64,000 nt of DNA from a virus. Position 1 is the stretch's first letter, and each line of letters opens with the position of its first letter. Positions 7,481 to 15,287 of the stretch are shown piece by piece. The stretch lies in the IMG/VR virus record IMGVR_UViG_3300029922_000007, positions 62,001 to 126,000 of that record; one strand, 5' to 3'. The translations under genes were made by a program, and so were the position numbers. The notes under the pieces were generated by a model. That model worked only from the letters and a program-made list of their open reading frames with translations. It did no database searches and had not been told where the DNA came from.

Positions 7481-8318
7481 CCTTACAGTCCTTATGTTGC
7501 TTCTGATCCCCGGTACTTCCATTTCTAAGAGTAATGTCCCTGAAACTATTGTCATCACTGGCGACAATCTTCTCACTCTTAGCGGAGAAGTTAACGGAGA
7601 TAGCGTTGGTCCAATCATCATGAGGGCTAAGGAGCTTGACGCCAAGCTTTCCTCAGGTAAAATTACGCACGATCATACGACGCCACTCTATCTGTACATT
7701 AACAGTCCCGGTGGTAGCGTTCAAAGTGGCCTGGAAATGATCGAGGCTCTTAAAGGTCTCGGTCGTCCGGTACATACAATTACAGCGTTCGGGGCGTCTA
7801 TGGCGTGGCAGACTGTTCAAAATTTGGACGAACGGTACGTGCTCAAATCAGGTATTTTGATGAGTCATCGCGCTGCCGGTCAGTTTTCCGGTTCTTTTGG
7901 CGGAACTGCCCCCTCCCAGCTGGATAGTCGTGTTCGTTTGTGGACGCAGATCACTAAGGAAATGGATGAAGCTACGGTAGCCCGCACCAATGGTAAACAG
8001 ACCCTTAGTAGCTATCAGGCAGCCTATAGCCCAGAACTTTGGGTTACCGGACAGGAAGCTGTAAATCAGGGGTATGCTGATGCGGTCGTTAAGGTTAAGT
8101 GCGGAAAGGATCTCACCGGCACTACGAAACATGAGACAGAATTTTTAGGTCTTCCGGTTTCTTACGAGCTTGATGCTTGCCCACTGAATAGCTCTCCGAT
8201 GAACATCCACTTTGGATTTATCTTTGGTGTTTCACAGGACTACATTGATCGAGTAAAAGAACAGTTCCTATCTGGATACCAAATGAAGATGAGCACTCCC
8301 CTTCCACTGGTGTTCTAA
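7461..8318 (+). CDS. Exported ClpP-like serine protease
   Basis: The N-terminal 20-22 residues (KK, a Leu-rich core, then PGTSIS) are a signal peptide. The body has the ClpP/crotonase fold signatures: LYINSPGGSV (78-87), the nucleophile in FGASMAW with S113, and H136 in LMSHRA. Family knowledge: ClpP-like folds cut peptides through a Ser-His-Asp triad; phage relatives are usually cytoplasmic head-maturation proteases without signal peptides. A signal peptide implies action in the periplasm or envelope, perhaps in entry, lysis or inactivating envelope proteins. The C-terminus (from about 225) is unique to this protein. Confidence 0.75.
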   Translation: MKKLLFSLTVLMLLLIPGTSISKSNVPETIVITGDNLLTLSGEVNGDSVGPIIMRAKELDAKLSSGKITHDHTTPLYLYINSPGGSVQSGLEMIEALKGLGRPVHTITAFGASMAWQTVQNLDERYVLKSGILMSHRAAGQFSGSFGGTAPSQLDSRVRLWTQITKEMDEATVARTNGKQTLSSYQAAYSPELWVTGQEAVNQGYADAVVKVKCGKDLTGTTKHETEFLGLPVSYELDACPLNSSPMNIHFGFIFGVSQDYIDRVKEQFLSGYQMKMSTPLPLVF

Positions 8319-8570
8319 GTGCCTCTCATCTCCTATTCTTGCATCTGTGGTGAAACTACTAAGAAGTATCTGAAGCTGGCTAAGGATGCGGCCTCTTCAG
8401 TTACGTGTAAGTGCGGGTTAGAAGCGAAGAAGGTCTTTGGAACCACCTCAAATAGCTATAAAGTAACCATCGATCTTCCAGGCATGAGTAGGGCCATCGA
8501 AGTGCTTCCCGATATCCAAGAGATCAATGACGAGAGGTCAGCCAGGGACTACACCGAAGACCAGGATTGA
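8319..8570 (+). CDS. FmdB-type zinc-ribbon protein
   Basis: 83 residues with a GTG start directly after the protease stop. CICG (8-11) and CKCG (30-33) form a compact zinc ribbon like that of FmdB-family regulators. The rest is polar, with an acidic C-terminus. The role is unknown; zinc-ribbon proteins of this size often bind nucleic acid. Confidence 0.6.
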   Translation: MPLISYSCICGETTKKYLKLAKDAASSVTCKCGLEAKKVFGTTSNSYKVTIDLPGMSRAIEVLPDIQEINDERSARDYTEDQD

Positions 8571-8601
8571 CAAACTCTTCCTTTTATGAGAGGATGGCTA
8601 G

Positions 8602-8754
8602 ATGACGCTCGAATGCTTAGACCCAACTCGCTGCACCCCCTCTGATTTTCTCTCCATGTGTCCCAATTGCATGCTTAACCTGGAGAAATTGGCGATAATG
8701 AATGCTGCCAATATGGGGGTGCCAGATTATTTCTACATCACGTTGACCACATAG
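8602..8754 (+). CDS. Small Cys-containing protein
   Basis: A 50-codon frame beginning MTLECLD and ending YITLTT. AGAGGA lies about eight bases before the ATG. It contains C5, C11, and C20PNC23, which could bind a metal. It fills the first half of an otherwise empty stretch between the zinc-ribbon gene and sbcC. A TTGACA at 8567 could be a -35 but has no convincing -10. Unknown function. Confidence 0.4.
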   Translation: MTLECLDPTRCTPSDFLSMCPNCMLNLEKLAIMNAANMGVPDYFYITLTT

Positions 8755-8902
8755 AGGCGCTGCGAGGGAAGAATGTGTGCGGGCTTCATGTTCCTTGGAA
8801 TCTACAAATTTTGACCGCAAAAGAAAACATGAGTAAGGGCAATAGAGGCTCTTGAGTAGAACCTACAAAGACACAAGATATACTTAATAGGACAAACCCT
8901 TA
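8755..8902 (+). promoter_or_regulatory. sbcC leader region with a -10 element
   Basis: No gene of more than eight codons is present. TATACT at 8879-8884 is a good -10 but has no clear -35. AATAGGA at 8886-8892 is the ribosome-binding site for ATG 8903, and TTAA/GG can partly pair with CC/TTAA around it (8884-8903). I see nothing else. Confidence 0.35.
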
Positions 8903-11236
8903 ATGTTGATCCCCAAATCTCTCACTCTAGCAAATATTGGCCGGTTCGTAGAACCCCAAACTGTAGACTTTACGAAACTTGGATCGCTCGTTCAAGTTGA
9001 GGGTATCAACAATAATACAAATGGCAGTTCGGGCGCAGCCAAAAGCACTTTATTTAAATCTTTCAATTGGTTATTAGGACTTGACGGCCCCTCAACTACT
9101 ATTTTACAATCTCGCCTAACTAAAGAGCATATTGAAGTCTCGGGAATATTCGACTATGACGGTCAACCCCTCAAGATCTCTCGCGGTCGTAAACTTTCGA
9201 TCGAACTGAATGGCGTATTAACTACCGGTAGCTCCAAGCTAACAGAAGAGCTTCTAGATTCAATCATTGGAATGGATCGAGATCTATTCTCTAAAATCTT
9301 GCATAAGAAGCAGGGTTCAGGCGGATTTTTTTTGGAACTTGGACCAAGTAAAACCTACGAATTTTTGACCAAATGCCTTAGCCTGGACAAAGAGCAGGCA
9401 AAGATCACAACACTAGACCTTCGCCTGGACACTCTCGCCAAAAAGGAAGCTTCCCTAAAATCCGATATCGAATCTAACAAGTCAGGCCTTGAAGCCACTC
9501 AAAACGCCATTTTTAGCCTTGGCTCTGCTCCCAGTGGTCCAAATCCCGATTCGTTAGCGCTTCTCAAACAAGCTCACGTTCAAGCAACTGATACCCATCG
9601 GCTAGTGGTCGAGAGTCTAAAAGTTCAAATGGAAGAGCTTGAGAAGTCTAGGCCTCAAGTCACCGTTACTCCATACGATCGGTCCAAAATCGTCCAACTG
9701 GAACTAGAAATCGACCAAGTAAAGACACACGTAGCCCAACTCGAAAAAGCAGAGCATGATAGGCAATCCGAAGTCAAATCTAAGATCTCAGAGCTTCAGA
9801 TCCTGGCTTCCAAACTAGGACAATCTGAGATTACTAGGCAAAACGACATTAAGACCCAAATTTCCAGTCTTAGGGTAGAGATCGCCAAACTTCAGGGGTT
9901 GGAGCAAAGTAGGCAAAGTAACGCTAAGTCTTTCGTTTCAGCTCTACAGATCGAGCTGATCAAGGCCCAAGCTCTGGTAGCGCAAGGAGTTAAGGCTAAG
10001 GAAGAGGCTACAACCCTTGCTAAGGAGCTGCAGAAAGTAAAGACAGCTCTGTGCCCTACCTGTGAACGCGGCGATTGGGTTAACGATGCTTGTAAGGCCA
10101 AGGAAGCGGAGATCCTTGGTAAGCTGCTAGAATATAAGAAAACGATCATTGCTGGGACTGAAGCTTCCGGTAAGATAACTACCATTAACGAGCAGTTGGA
10201 ATTCTATAAAGAAGGGGCTAAACCTAGGCATCCTACTGATCAGATCGATCTTACTAAGAAAATCGCTGAATTAGAGGAAGATGCGAATCCTAGGGTGATC
10301 CCGGAAGTGTCCGAGCTTAGCTATCAGGTAGAGCATCTTAAGAGCGAACTTAGCCCCAAGATAGACCCGAAAGTTGTAGATTTGGGCCATACTCTTACCG
10401 CAACCACAGCCGTCCTTGGACATGAAAGGGCCTTCGAAAGAGACCACCAGTTTAAAGAGAACGCTAAATCACAACTTATACTTGTTAATTACGCGCAAAA
10501 ACAAACCGAACTCCGTAAAGAGCACCAATTTGCAGTGAAGTTCGCGCAAGACGCTGAGCAAAAGGCTCTCCATAGTCTTCGGGAAGTAGAATACGCCTTT
10601 AAGTCTTTTAAGGAAGCTAAGGCTAAGTTCGACCAATCCCAGGTGATGTTGGGGATGCAAGCTTCCACCTACCAGAACGAGATTGAACGGATTACTACCG
10701 AGTTACAGTATACCAATGAAGAACTTGAACTTGCCTTTTGGTCGAAAGAGGCCGTTAAGTCATATCTCTCCTGTTCCTTTGAAAGCGCCCTAGAAAGCAT
10801 TGGAGATGAGGCTACTCGAAGAATCCGTAGGCTCCCAAATATGCAGACTGCCACTTTGCAATTTGATGGACTAAAAGAGAATAAGGACGGTAAGGTTAAA
10901 GAAGAGGTGAATGCCATTCTTTCCATGGACGGGGAATTGGGGATACCCGTAAAGAGTCTGTCTGGCGGGGAGAGGTCTTCTGTGGACTTAGCCGTAGATC
11001 TTAGTGTGGTCAGGTTTATCGAAGAGACCACCGGTAAGGGGATTAACGTGATGTTGCTTGACGAATTCACGAACGGCCTGGATACTGTCAATATTATTGA
11101 AGCCCTTGAAATGTTAAGGGATAGCAATCCGGATAAGCAAATTCTTTTAATCGAACATAGTCCGGTAGCATCTCAATTTATTGACTGTAAGTTGATAGTA
11201 GTAAGAGACGGATCAACGAGTAAGATTACTCAATAG
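8903..11236 (+). CDS. sbcC: SbcC/gp46-like SMC-family ATPase
   Basis: The N-terminal Walker A is GSSGAAKST (41-49, Lys47). Two long coiled-coil arms surround a zinc hook CPTC (384-387). The ABC signature LSGGE is at 686-690, and Walker B VMLLDE at 716-721 is followed by the D-loop and LLIEHS. The protein pairs with SbcD (4473): ATP binding clamps DNA and controls the nuclease. At 777 residues it is longer than T4 gp46 but shorter than E. coli SbcC. The Walker A has Ala-Ala before Lys where Gly-Gly or Ala-Gly is usual, a small departure. The HNH gene follows its stop immediately. Confidence 0.88.
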   Translation: MLIPKSLTLANIGRFVEPQTVDFTKLGSLVQVEGINNNTNGSSGAAKSTLFKSFNWLLGLDGPSTTILQSRLTKEHIEVSGIFDYDGQPLKISRGRKLSIELNGVLTTGSSKLTEELLDSIIGMDRDLFSKILHKKQGSGGFFLELGPSKTYEFLTKCLSLDKEQAKITTLDLRLDTLAKKEASLKSDIESNKSGLEATQNAIFSLGSAPSGPNPDSLALLKQAHVQATDTHRLVVESLKVQMEELEKSRPQVTVTPYDRSKIVQLELEIDQVKTHVAQLEKAEHDRQSEVKSKISELQILASKLGQSEITRQNDIKTQISSLRVEIAKLQGLEQSRQSNAKSFVSALQIELIKAQALVAQGVKAKEEATTLAKELQKVKTALCPTCERGDWVNDACKAKEAEILGKLLEYKKTIIAGTEASGKITTINEQLEFYKEGAKPRHPTDQIDLTKKIAELEEDANPRVIPEVSELSYQVEHLKSELSPKIDPKVVDLGHTLTATTAVLGHERAFERDHQFKENAKSQLILVNYAQKQTELRKEHQFAVKFAQDAEQKALHSLREVEYAFKSFKEAKAKFDQSQVMLGMQASTYQNEIERITTELQYTNEELELAFWSKEAVKSYLSCSFESALESIGDEATRRIRRLPNMQTATLQFDGLKENKDGKVKEEVNAILSMDGELGIPVKSLSGGERSSVDLAVDLSVVRFIEETTGKGINVMLLDEFTNGLDTVNIIEALEMLRDSNPDKQILLIEHSPVASQFIDCKLIVVRDGSTSKITQ

Positions 11237-11238
11237 CT

Positions 11239-12036
11239 ATGAAAATTTGCAAGGGATGTAAGGAAAATAAAGAATCGTATGAGTTCTGCAAAGAAAGCAG
11301 AGTTCGTGATGGGCTTCAAGCTAAATGTAGGAAATGCGTTAATGAACGCGCTAGGTTAAAGGCATCAGCTCTTTCCCCAAAAAAGACCCCTCTTCCCATC
11401 GATTTAAAGAGGTGTTCTAAGTGTAGTATAATTAAGCACATAAATGAATTCGGTAAAAGCAATGGTAAGCCGATATCTAAGTGTAAAGAGTGCGCTAATA
11501 GTGACTCTAAAATCAGGAGATTGAAAAATCCGCAAAAGTGTCGCGAAATCGACAAGAAAAGCTACAGAAATCGTAAAATTAAGAAATCTCAATTACCAGA
11601 AATAAAGGCGTACCAGAAGGAATACTCCACAAAGAATAGGCGAAAAATCACCAAACAACAATCTCAAAGACTAAACGAAGATCCTACCTTAAAGCTAAGT
11701 AAAAATTTAAGGAATCGATTATTGCAAGCCATTAAAGGAGAGTATAGGTCTGGATCCGCCGTAGATGATTTGGGTTGTACGATTAAAGAGCTTAAAATAC
11801 ACATAGAGTCTCTTTTTTACCCTCACCCTATTACCAACGAACCAATGACATGGGAAAATTGGGGAAGGCTTTCTGGAAAATGGCAAATAGATCATATAAT
11901 GGCGCTACTAAACTTCGATCTTACCGACAGAACTCAATTTTTAAAAGCAAGCCACTATACGAACCTACAACCCTTATGGTTTGAAGATCATGTCAGAAAA
12001 ACCGCTACAGATTTTATAAGTCGAGACGGTAGATGA
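11239..12036 (+). CDS. HNH homing endonuclease with two N-terminal zinc fingers
   Basis: Two Cys4-type treble-clef units are seen at the N-terminus (CKGC at 4-7 with CRKC at 30-33, and CSKC at 59-62 with CKEC at 82-85). The HNH core is W-Q-I-D218-H219-I, then ASHYTNLQPLW. The middle is very basic and likely contacts DNA. Free-standing HNH genes of this type cut cognate sites in relatives that lack them. It sits two bases after sbcC with no operon break, the usual place for an intron-less homing nuclease. Confidence 0.8.
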   Translation: MKICKGCKENKESYEFCKESRVRDGLQAKCRKCVNERARLKASALSPKKTPLPIDLKRCSKCSIIKHINEFGKSNGKPISKCKECANSDSKIRRLKNPQKCREIDKKSYRNRKIKKSQLPEIKAYQKEYSTKNRRKITKQQSQRLNEDPTLKLSKNLRNRLLQAIKGEYRSGSAVDDLGCTIKELKIHIESLFYPHPITNEPMTWENWGRLSGKWQIDHIMALLNFDLTDRTQFLKASHYTNLQPLWFEDHVRKTATDFISRDGR

Positions 12037-12130
12037 ACAGGTCCGCTATCATCCATCCATCGAGCGCAGGGTGATTCTTAGATAACGATATTAAGTGGAC
12101 TTACCTCTAGAATCGTGCAACAATAGAAAA

Positions 12131-12550
12131 ATGGGCAAAATGGTCATTCTTGAACTCACAGAAAAAGAAGCAGAGCTGGTTCAAAAACTAGCATTGAATT
12201 ATGGCCTTATTCCTAGAAATAAGGAAGTTGAAGATTTTACCGATTATGAGCGTAGGATCGATAACACAAAAAATATCTCCGATAAGGTAGATCTAGCTCT
12301 TAAGTCTCAACCCGAATTCCCCATCACAGACAAAGACCTAATGCACATTATATCTATGGCCAAAGATCAGTATCTGGCCTTACCAGCAGATCTGCATATT
12401 TCTAACAAAAAAGTGAGAGAAGACGATTTTAAGCACATTTCTCTTGCTTCTGCGGTCGTAGTGTGGCTTAATAGTAAAAACCTGCTAAAGAGACTCGCAG
12501 GATTTGAATTTACGGATCACGCTTACGATTTTGAAGATACTAACGAATAA
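12131..12550 (+). CDS. Hypothetical protein
   Basis: About 139 residues from ATG 12131 (MGKMVILEL); an in-frame GTG at 12095 would add 12 residues, and ATG 12140 would remove three. None has a clear Shine-Dalgarno. It is charged and helical (ELTEKEAELVQKLAL) and has no membrane segment. The function is unknown. It lies just before the Acb2-like gene. Confidence 0.45.
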   Translation: MGKMVILELTEKEAELVQKLALNYGLIPRNKEVEDFTDYERRIDNTKNISDKVDLALKSQPEFPITDKDLMHIISMAKDQYLALPADLHISNKKVREDDFKHISLASAVVVWLNSKNLLKRLAGFEFTDHAYDFEDTNE

Positions 12551-12559
12551 GGAGACTAT

Positions 12560-12772
12560 ATGTTTGATACGCACAAACTTAACGAAAAAGGCTTTGAACA
12601 AGTAAAGGCATTCAAGACTCTTATGTCCGATGCGGTATATCGGGCACTTACCTATTTGCCAGAGAGTCGAGAAAAGTCTATCTTCGTAACTAAGCTTGAA
12701 GAAGCCATGTTCTTCGGAACTAAGGCTATCGCATCCAATCCTGAAAACCACACTGAAGTAACCAAATACTAG
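12560..12772 (+). CDS. Acb2/Tad1-hairpin-like protein (cyclic-nucleotide sponge candidate)
   Basis: 70 residues, two predicted helices forming a hairpin. The second half, LPESREKSIFVTKLEEA followed by MFFGTKAIASNP (33-61), matches the conserved pattern SRE-x-S-(L/I)-x-x-TKLEEA-x-(M/F)-(W/F)-x-x-KAIA-x-N that I know from small phage proteins annotated as Acb2/Tad1 domain. Proteins of this family bind CBASS cyclic dinucleotides and trinucleotides, and some bind Thoeris signals, blocking effector activation. The site is preceded by AAGGAGA. It lacks any neighbour that identifies the exact ligand. Residues for nucleotide contact cannot be checked by eye, so anti-CBASS activity is inferred. Confidence 0.6.
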   Translation: MFDTHKLNEKGFEQVKAFKTLMSDAVYRALTYLPESREKSIFVTKLEEAMFFGTKAIASNPENHTEVTKY

Positions 12773-12781
12773 GAGAATCGA

Positions 12782-13096
12782 ATGGCACGTCCAAAAGGTA
12801 GTAAGAATACTGGCCCTCTCACTGAACTGCAGAAGCTCGCAAAGAAGATCGGTCCTGACGGAGATGACGTCATTGCTGAACTTGAAGCGGCAGACGTTGA
12901 GGCCTTGAATAAGCGCATTGCACAAGCTAATCAAAGCATCTCAGACACTAAGGCTGAACTGGAGTTGAACGAAGACTACCAACAGGCCAAATCCGATGTT
13001 AAGCTTCTTTCCTCTGGGCTGTCCGAAGTGAAGAAGCGGCAAAACTCGATTATTGCTGTGGCTGTATCTTTCCGGAAAGCTAAAGGGGCAGCATGA
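12782..13096 (+). CDS. Coiled-coil protein with AT-hook-like N-terminus
   Basis: 104 residues. RPKGSKN at residues 3-9 resembles an AT-hook, and residues 30-90 form a likely coiled coil (EALNKRIAQANQSI, then LSEVKKRQNS). It could be a DNA-binding accessory protein; no family is recognised. AGGAG precedes the ATG. It overlaps the next gene by 4 bp. Confidence 0.5.
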   Translation: MARPKGSKNTGPLTELQKLAKKIGPDGDDVIAELEAADVEALNKRIAQANQSISDTKAELELNEDYQQAKSDVKLLSSGLSEVKKRQNSIIAVAVSFRKAKGAA

Positions 13097-13392
13097 TCCC
13101 AAAAGCTGAAGATTCCAGGAAAATGTCGGAAAACATTCGGAAGGCCGTGTATAGCCTGGAAAAGATCCTTGAAAGAGCCGAAAATGTAATCGCGCACGCA
13201 ACTAACGCCGGATATTGCGCTGCAAGTCTATCCAGTGACGATATTGCACGATTCGATCAAAAAACGCTAGAGCAATTGGAAAAAGAACTTATATCCTTAG
13301 GGTACATCGTATACAAATATAGTACCTCCTTTGGAGAAACACCTAAATGGGATAACGTCTCTTATGTCGGAATTAATTGGGACAAAGTATGA
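13093..13392 (+). CDS. Hypothetical protein
   Basis: 99 residues, ATGA-coupled to the preceding gene and to the micro-protein after it. The N-terminal half is helical; the C-terminal 30 residues look like a small beta region (YVGINWDKV). Not recognised. Confidence 0.5.
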   Translation: MIPKAEDSRKMSENIRKAVYSLEKILERAENVIAHATNAGYCAASLSSDDIARFDQKTLEQLEKELISLGYIVYKYSTSFGETPKWDNVSYVGINWDKV

Positions 13393-13505
13393 TCTTTTGG
13401 ACTATCAACCAGGATGCTGGTCTATTTACTTGGTTGACCTACGGTGTCTCAATGGTTCCGCTTGCTTTAATAGCATTAGCTCTCATATTAAGCTGTAGAA
13501 AATGA
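13389..13505 (+). CDS. 38-residue membrane micro-protein
   Basis: ATG 13389 overlaps the previous stop, and its own stop overlaps the RuvC-like start. Residues about 17-36 (YGVSMVPLALIALALILSC) are a single membrane span ending CRK. Position and coupling support a real gene although it is very short. Role unknown. Confidence 0.5.
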   Translation: MIFWTINQDAGLFTWLTYGVSMVPLALIALALILSCRK

Positions 13506-14185
13506 TTGAAAAGGAACGTATTTTATCAATAGATATGAGTACAAAAACGGGCTGGTCTTCCGTAGTAAGTACCGTAGATGGAGTGGAACTAGAGGAATAC
13601 GGTACTATTCCAGCTATCCACCAGCCCAAAGGGGAATACCCCGGAGTATTCGTAGACTGGGCTGAATTGGTGTTTACTAAGATCGACGAACTCGTTAAGC
13701 GCTTTAAACCAGATGTCTTAGTGATCGAAGAAACATGTGCTGGCTCCAAAGGTGTGTACACGCAAAAAATACTTGAATTTTCCCATTTTTTGCTTGCAAA
13801 ATTCATTAGAGATAGTAAGATCAAATCAGTGTATTTGTTGACTGGTGCCTGGAGAAGTGAAGTTGGATCTAAAATGACCAAAGAGGAATCTGCCCATAAT
13901 AAGTACGTTAAGGAATACAAGGAAAAGCACAATTCTAAGTTCGCATACGATATAAACGGTAAACTGATCGGTAAACTTACTAAGAAGCACATCAACGTTA
14001 GACGAGCAAACGAGGTATTTGGTAAGTTTCTGAAAAAACCTCTTATCAAAAAAGACGAAGATCAGGCAGATTCTCTCTTACTTTCATATTGTTATCATCT
14101 TCGCCGTTTGAAAACCTTAGAACGCCTTAAAAAGTTTGAAGAAATTGATCTATTTGAAGATAACTACGACAAGGAGACAGAATGA
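13502..14185 (+). CDS. RuvC-like Holliday junction resolvase
   Basis: The RNase H-fold motifs are in order: ILSIDMSTKTGWS with D11, DVLVIEETCAG with E76 or E77, and KDEDQADSLLL (184-194) with two or more acidic residues that would complete the metal site. The family nicks four-way junctions symmetrically; in phages it resolves recombination intermediates and clears branches before packaging. It is 227 residues, slightly longer than bacterial RuvC. It is coupled to membrane micro-proteins on both sides by ATGA overlaps, a layout that is odd for a nuclease. Confidence 0.75.
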   Translation: MIEKERILSIDMSTKTGWSSVVSTVDGVELEEYGTIPAIHQPKGEYPGVFVDWAELVFTKIDELVKRFKPDVLVIEETCAGSKGVYTQKILEFSHFLLAKFIRDSKIKSVYLLTGAWRSEVGSKMTKEESAHNKYVKEYKEKHNSKFAYDINGKLIGKLTKKHINVRRANEVFGKFLKKPLIKKDEDQADSLLLSYCYHLRRLKTLERLKKFEEIDLFEDNYDKETE

Positions 14186-14271
14186 CTTTAGGACAACTTG
14201 TATCTGGATTCATCGTCTCCGTAGTGGCCTTATTTGTGGTTTTGTACATTACTGGGAGAGAAGATAAATGA
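14182..14271 (+). CDS. 29-residue membrane micro-protein
   Basis: Single span at about residues 8-24 (SGFIVSVVALFVVLYIT), with a charged tail GREDK. AAGGAGACAG supplies a ribosome-binding site, and ATGA overlaps couple it on both sides. Real expression is likely given the layout; the role is unknown. Confidence 0.5.
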   Translation: MTLGQLVSGFIVSVVALFVVLYITGREDK

Positions 14272-14384
14272 CTCTTTACGGATTAATTGATGCTCATTTT
14301 CAAGATTTTTGTTTTATGACATGTATTGTATCGTCTGCTATTGCGGGAGCATTTTGTTTCTGTTTTTATTGGAGTAAGCAATGA
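14268..14384 (+). CDS. 38-residue Cys/Phe-rich membrane micro-protein
   Basis: One hydrophobic span at about 15-34 with four cysteines (FMTCIVSSAIAGAFCFCFYW). It overlaps the previous and next genes by 4 bp each. No family is recognised. Confidence 0.45.
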   Translation: MTLYGLIDAHFQDFCFMTCIVSSAIAGAFCFCFYWSKQ

Positions 14385-15238
14385 GTGGATTTTGGGATAA
14401 AAAAGCAATTACTACTCAAGAAACTGCCTACCAGCAGGCCCAACAGGCACTTCCAGCTCAACCAATCGTTTTGGATGAGGAAGCCTTAGCTGAAATTCAG
14501 GAAAATGAAGAATATGACGTATTTGAGGAAGAAGACGACGACATGTCTTCGGTCCTTTCTGATGCCAACCTTCGCCTAGAGCAAGGGCGTCTCTACCAAA
14601 TGATCATGAACTCTGATATCTTTGGAGAAACTGACGCTGACCCAAAAGCTATCAAGAACGTTAGCCGGGAAATGAGAAAATTCGCTAGGGATCGAATGGA
14701 AACCATGCTTGGTATGCGCCAGGAAGAAGCGACACAGAAAACTATCGTTTCTTCTCCCTTTAACGACATGGAAGTAACAGTCCTCAAGCTTTTGGCCTCA
14801 AAAATGTCTAAAGGTGCCACTGAAGAACAAGCTCCGGTGCAACCTCTGATTCAGGCTCCTCCTAAAAAGGATGGAATTACAGCTATCTCTGGAACTACAA
14901 GACCTAAGGCACCAGCGCCTCTCAAACGTGAATCTAAGCCTATCCAAAGGGCTCCACAACCTAAGATGACTGCTAAGCCTACTGCGACCTCTGCTATCAA
15001 ATCCGAAGAAGATACTAGACTTACTAAAGCTATTTCTGAAATGACTCCAGCCGAACTTGCCGAGTACGATAAAAAAGCATCTGAAATTCACGCTAGGAAG
15101 CACTCTGCCATGCCGCCAAATCTGATCCCGCATCCTAGCCCACAACAACTCGAAGCTATCTATACTGCCCACGCAAATCAATTATCTGGTCCAGGAAGTG
15201 CCCTAGGCAATGTCATGGCCCTGATGAATAAACGCTGA
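14381..15238 (+). CDS. Hypothetical acidic/proline-rich protein
   Basis: 285 residues. A very acidic stretch (43-55, EEYDVFEEEDDD) is followed by a helical middle and a long low-complexity basic/Pro/Ala region (145-205), then a helical end. The composition suggests a scaffold or a partner-binding protein; no family is seen. It overlaps the micro-protein before it. Confidence 0.5.
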   Translation: MSGFWDKKAITTQETAYQQAQQALPAQPIVLDEEALAEIQENEEYDVFEEEDDDMSSVLSDANLRLEQGRLYQMIMNSDIFGETDADPKAIKNVSREMRKFARDRMETMLGMRQEEATQKTIVSSPFNDMEVTVLKLLASKMSKGATEEQAPVQPLIQAPPKKDGITAISGTTRPKAPAPLKRESKPIQRAPQPKMTAKPTATSAIKSEEDTRLTKAISEMTPAELAEYDKKASEIHARKHSAMPPNLIPHPSPQQLEAIYTAHANQLSGPGSALGNVMALMNKR

Positions 15239-15287
15239 AATGTCTGAAAATAACCAAACCTAAGGAGCCCTAAATGTCTGAAAATAA
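15238..15287 (+). repeat. Duplicated start region with a 7-codon leader peptide
   Basis: The 16-mer AAATGTCTGAAAATAA occurs at 15238-15253 and 15272-15287. The first copy opens a frame MSENNQT (15240-15263) that stops within the AAGGAG of the following gene; the second copy is the start of that gene. It looks like a local duplication that left a translated leader. Confidence 0.5.

Noticed and set aside
8567-8595. TTGACA at 8567 as a promoter for the 8602 gene
   Set aside because: The sequence 17 bp downstream, GAGGAT, is a poor -10; I only mention it.
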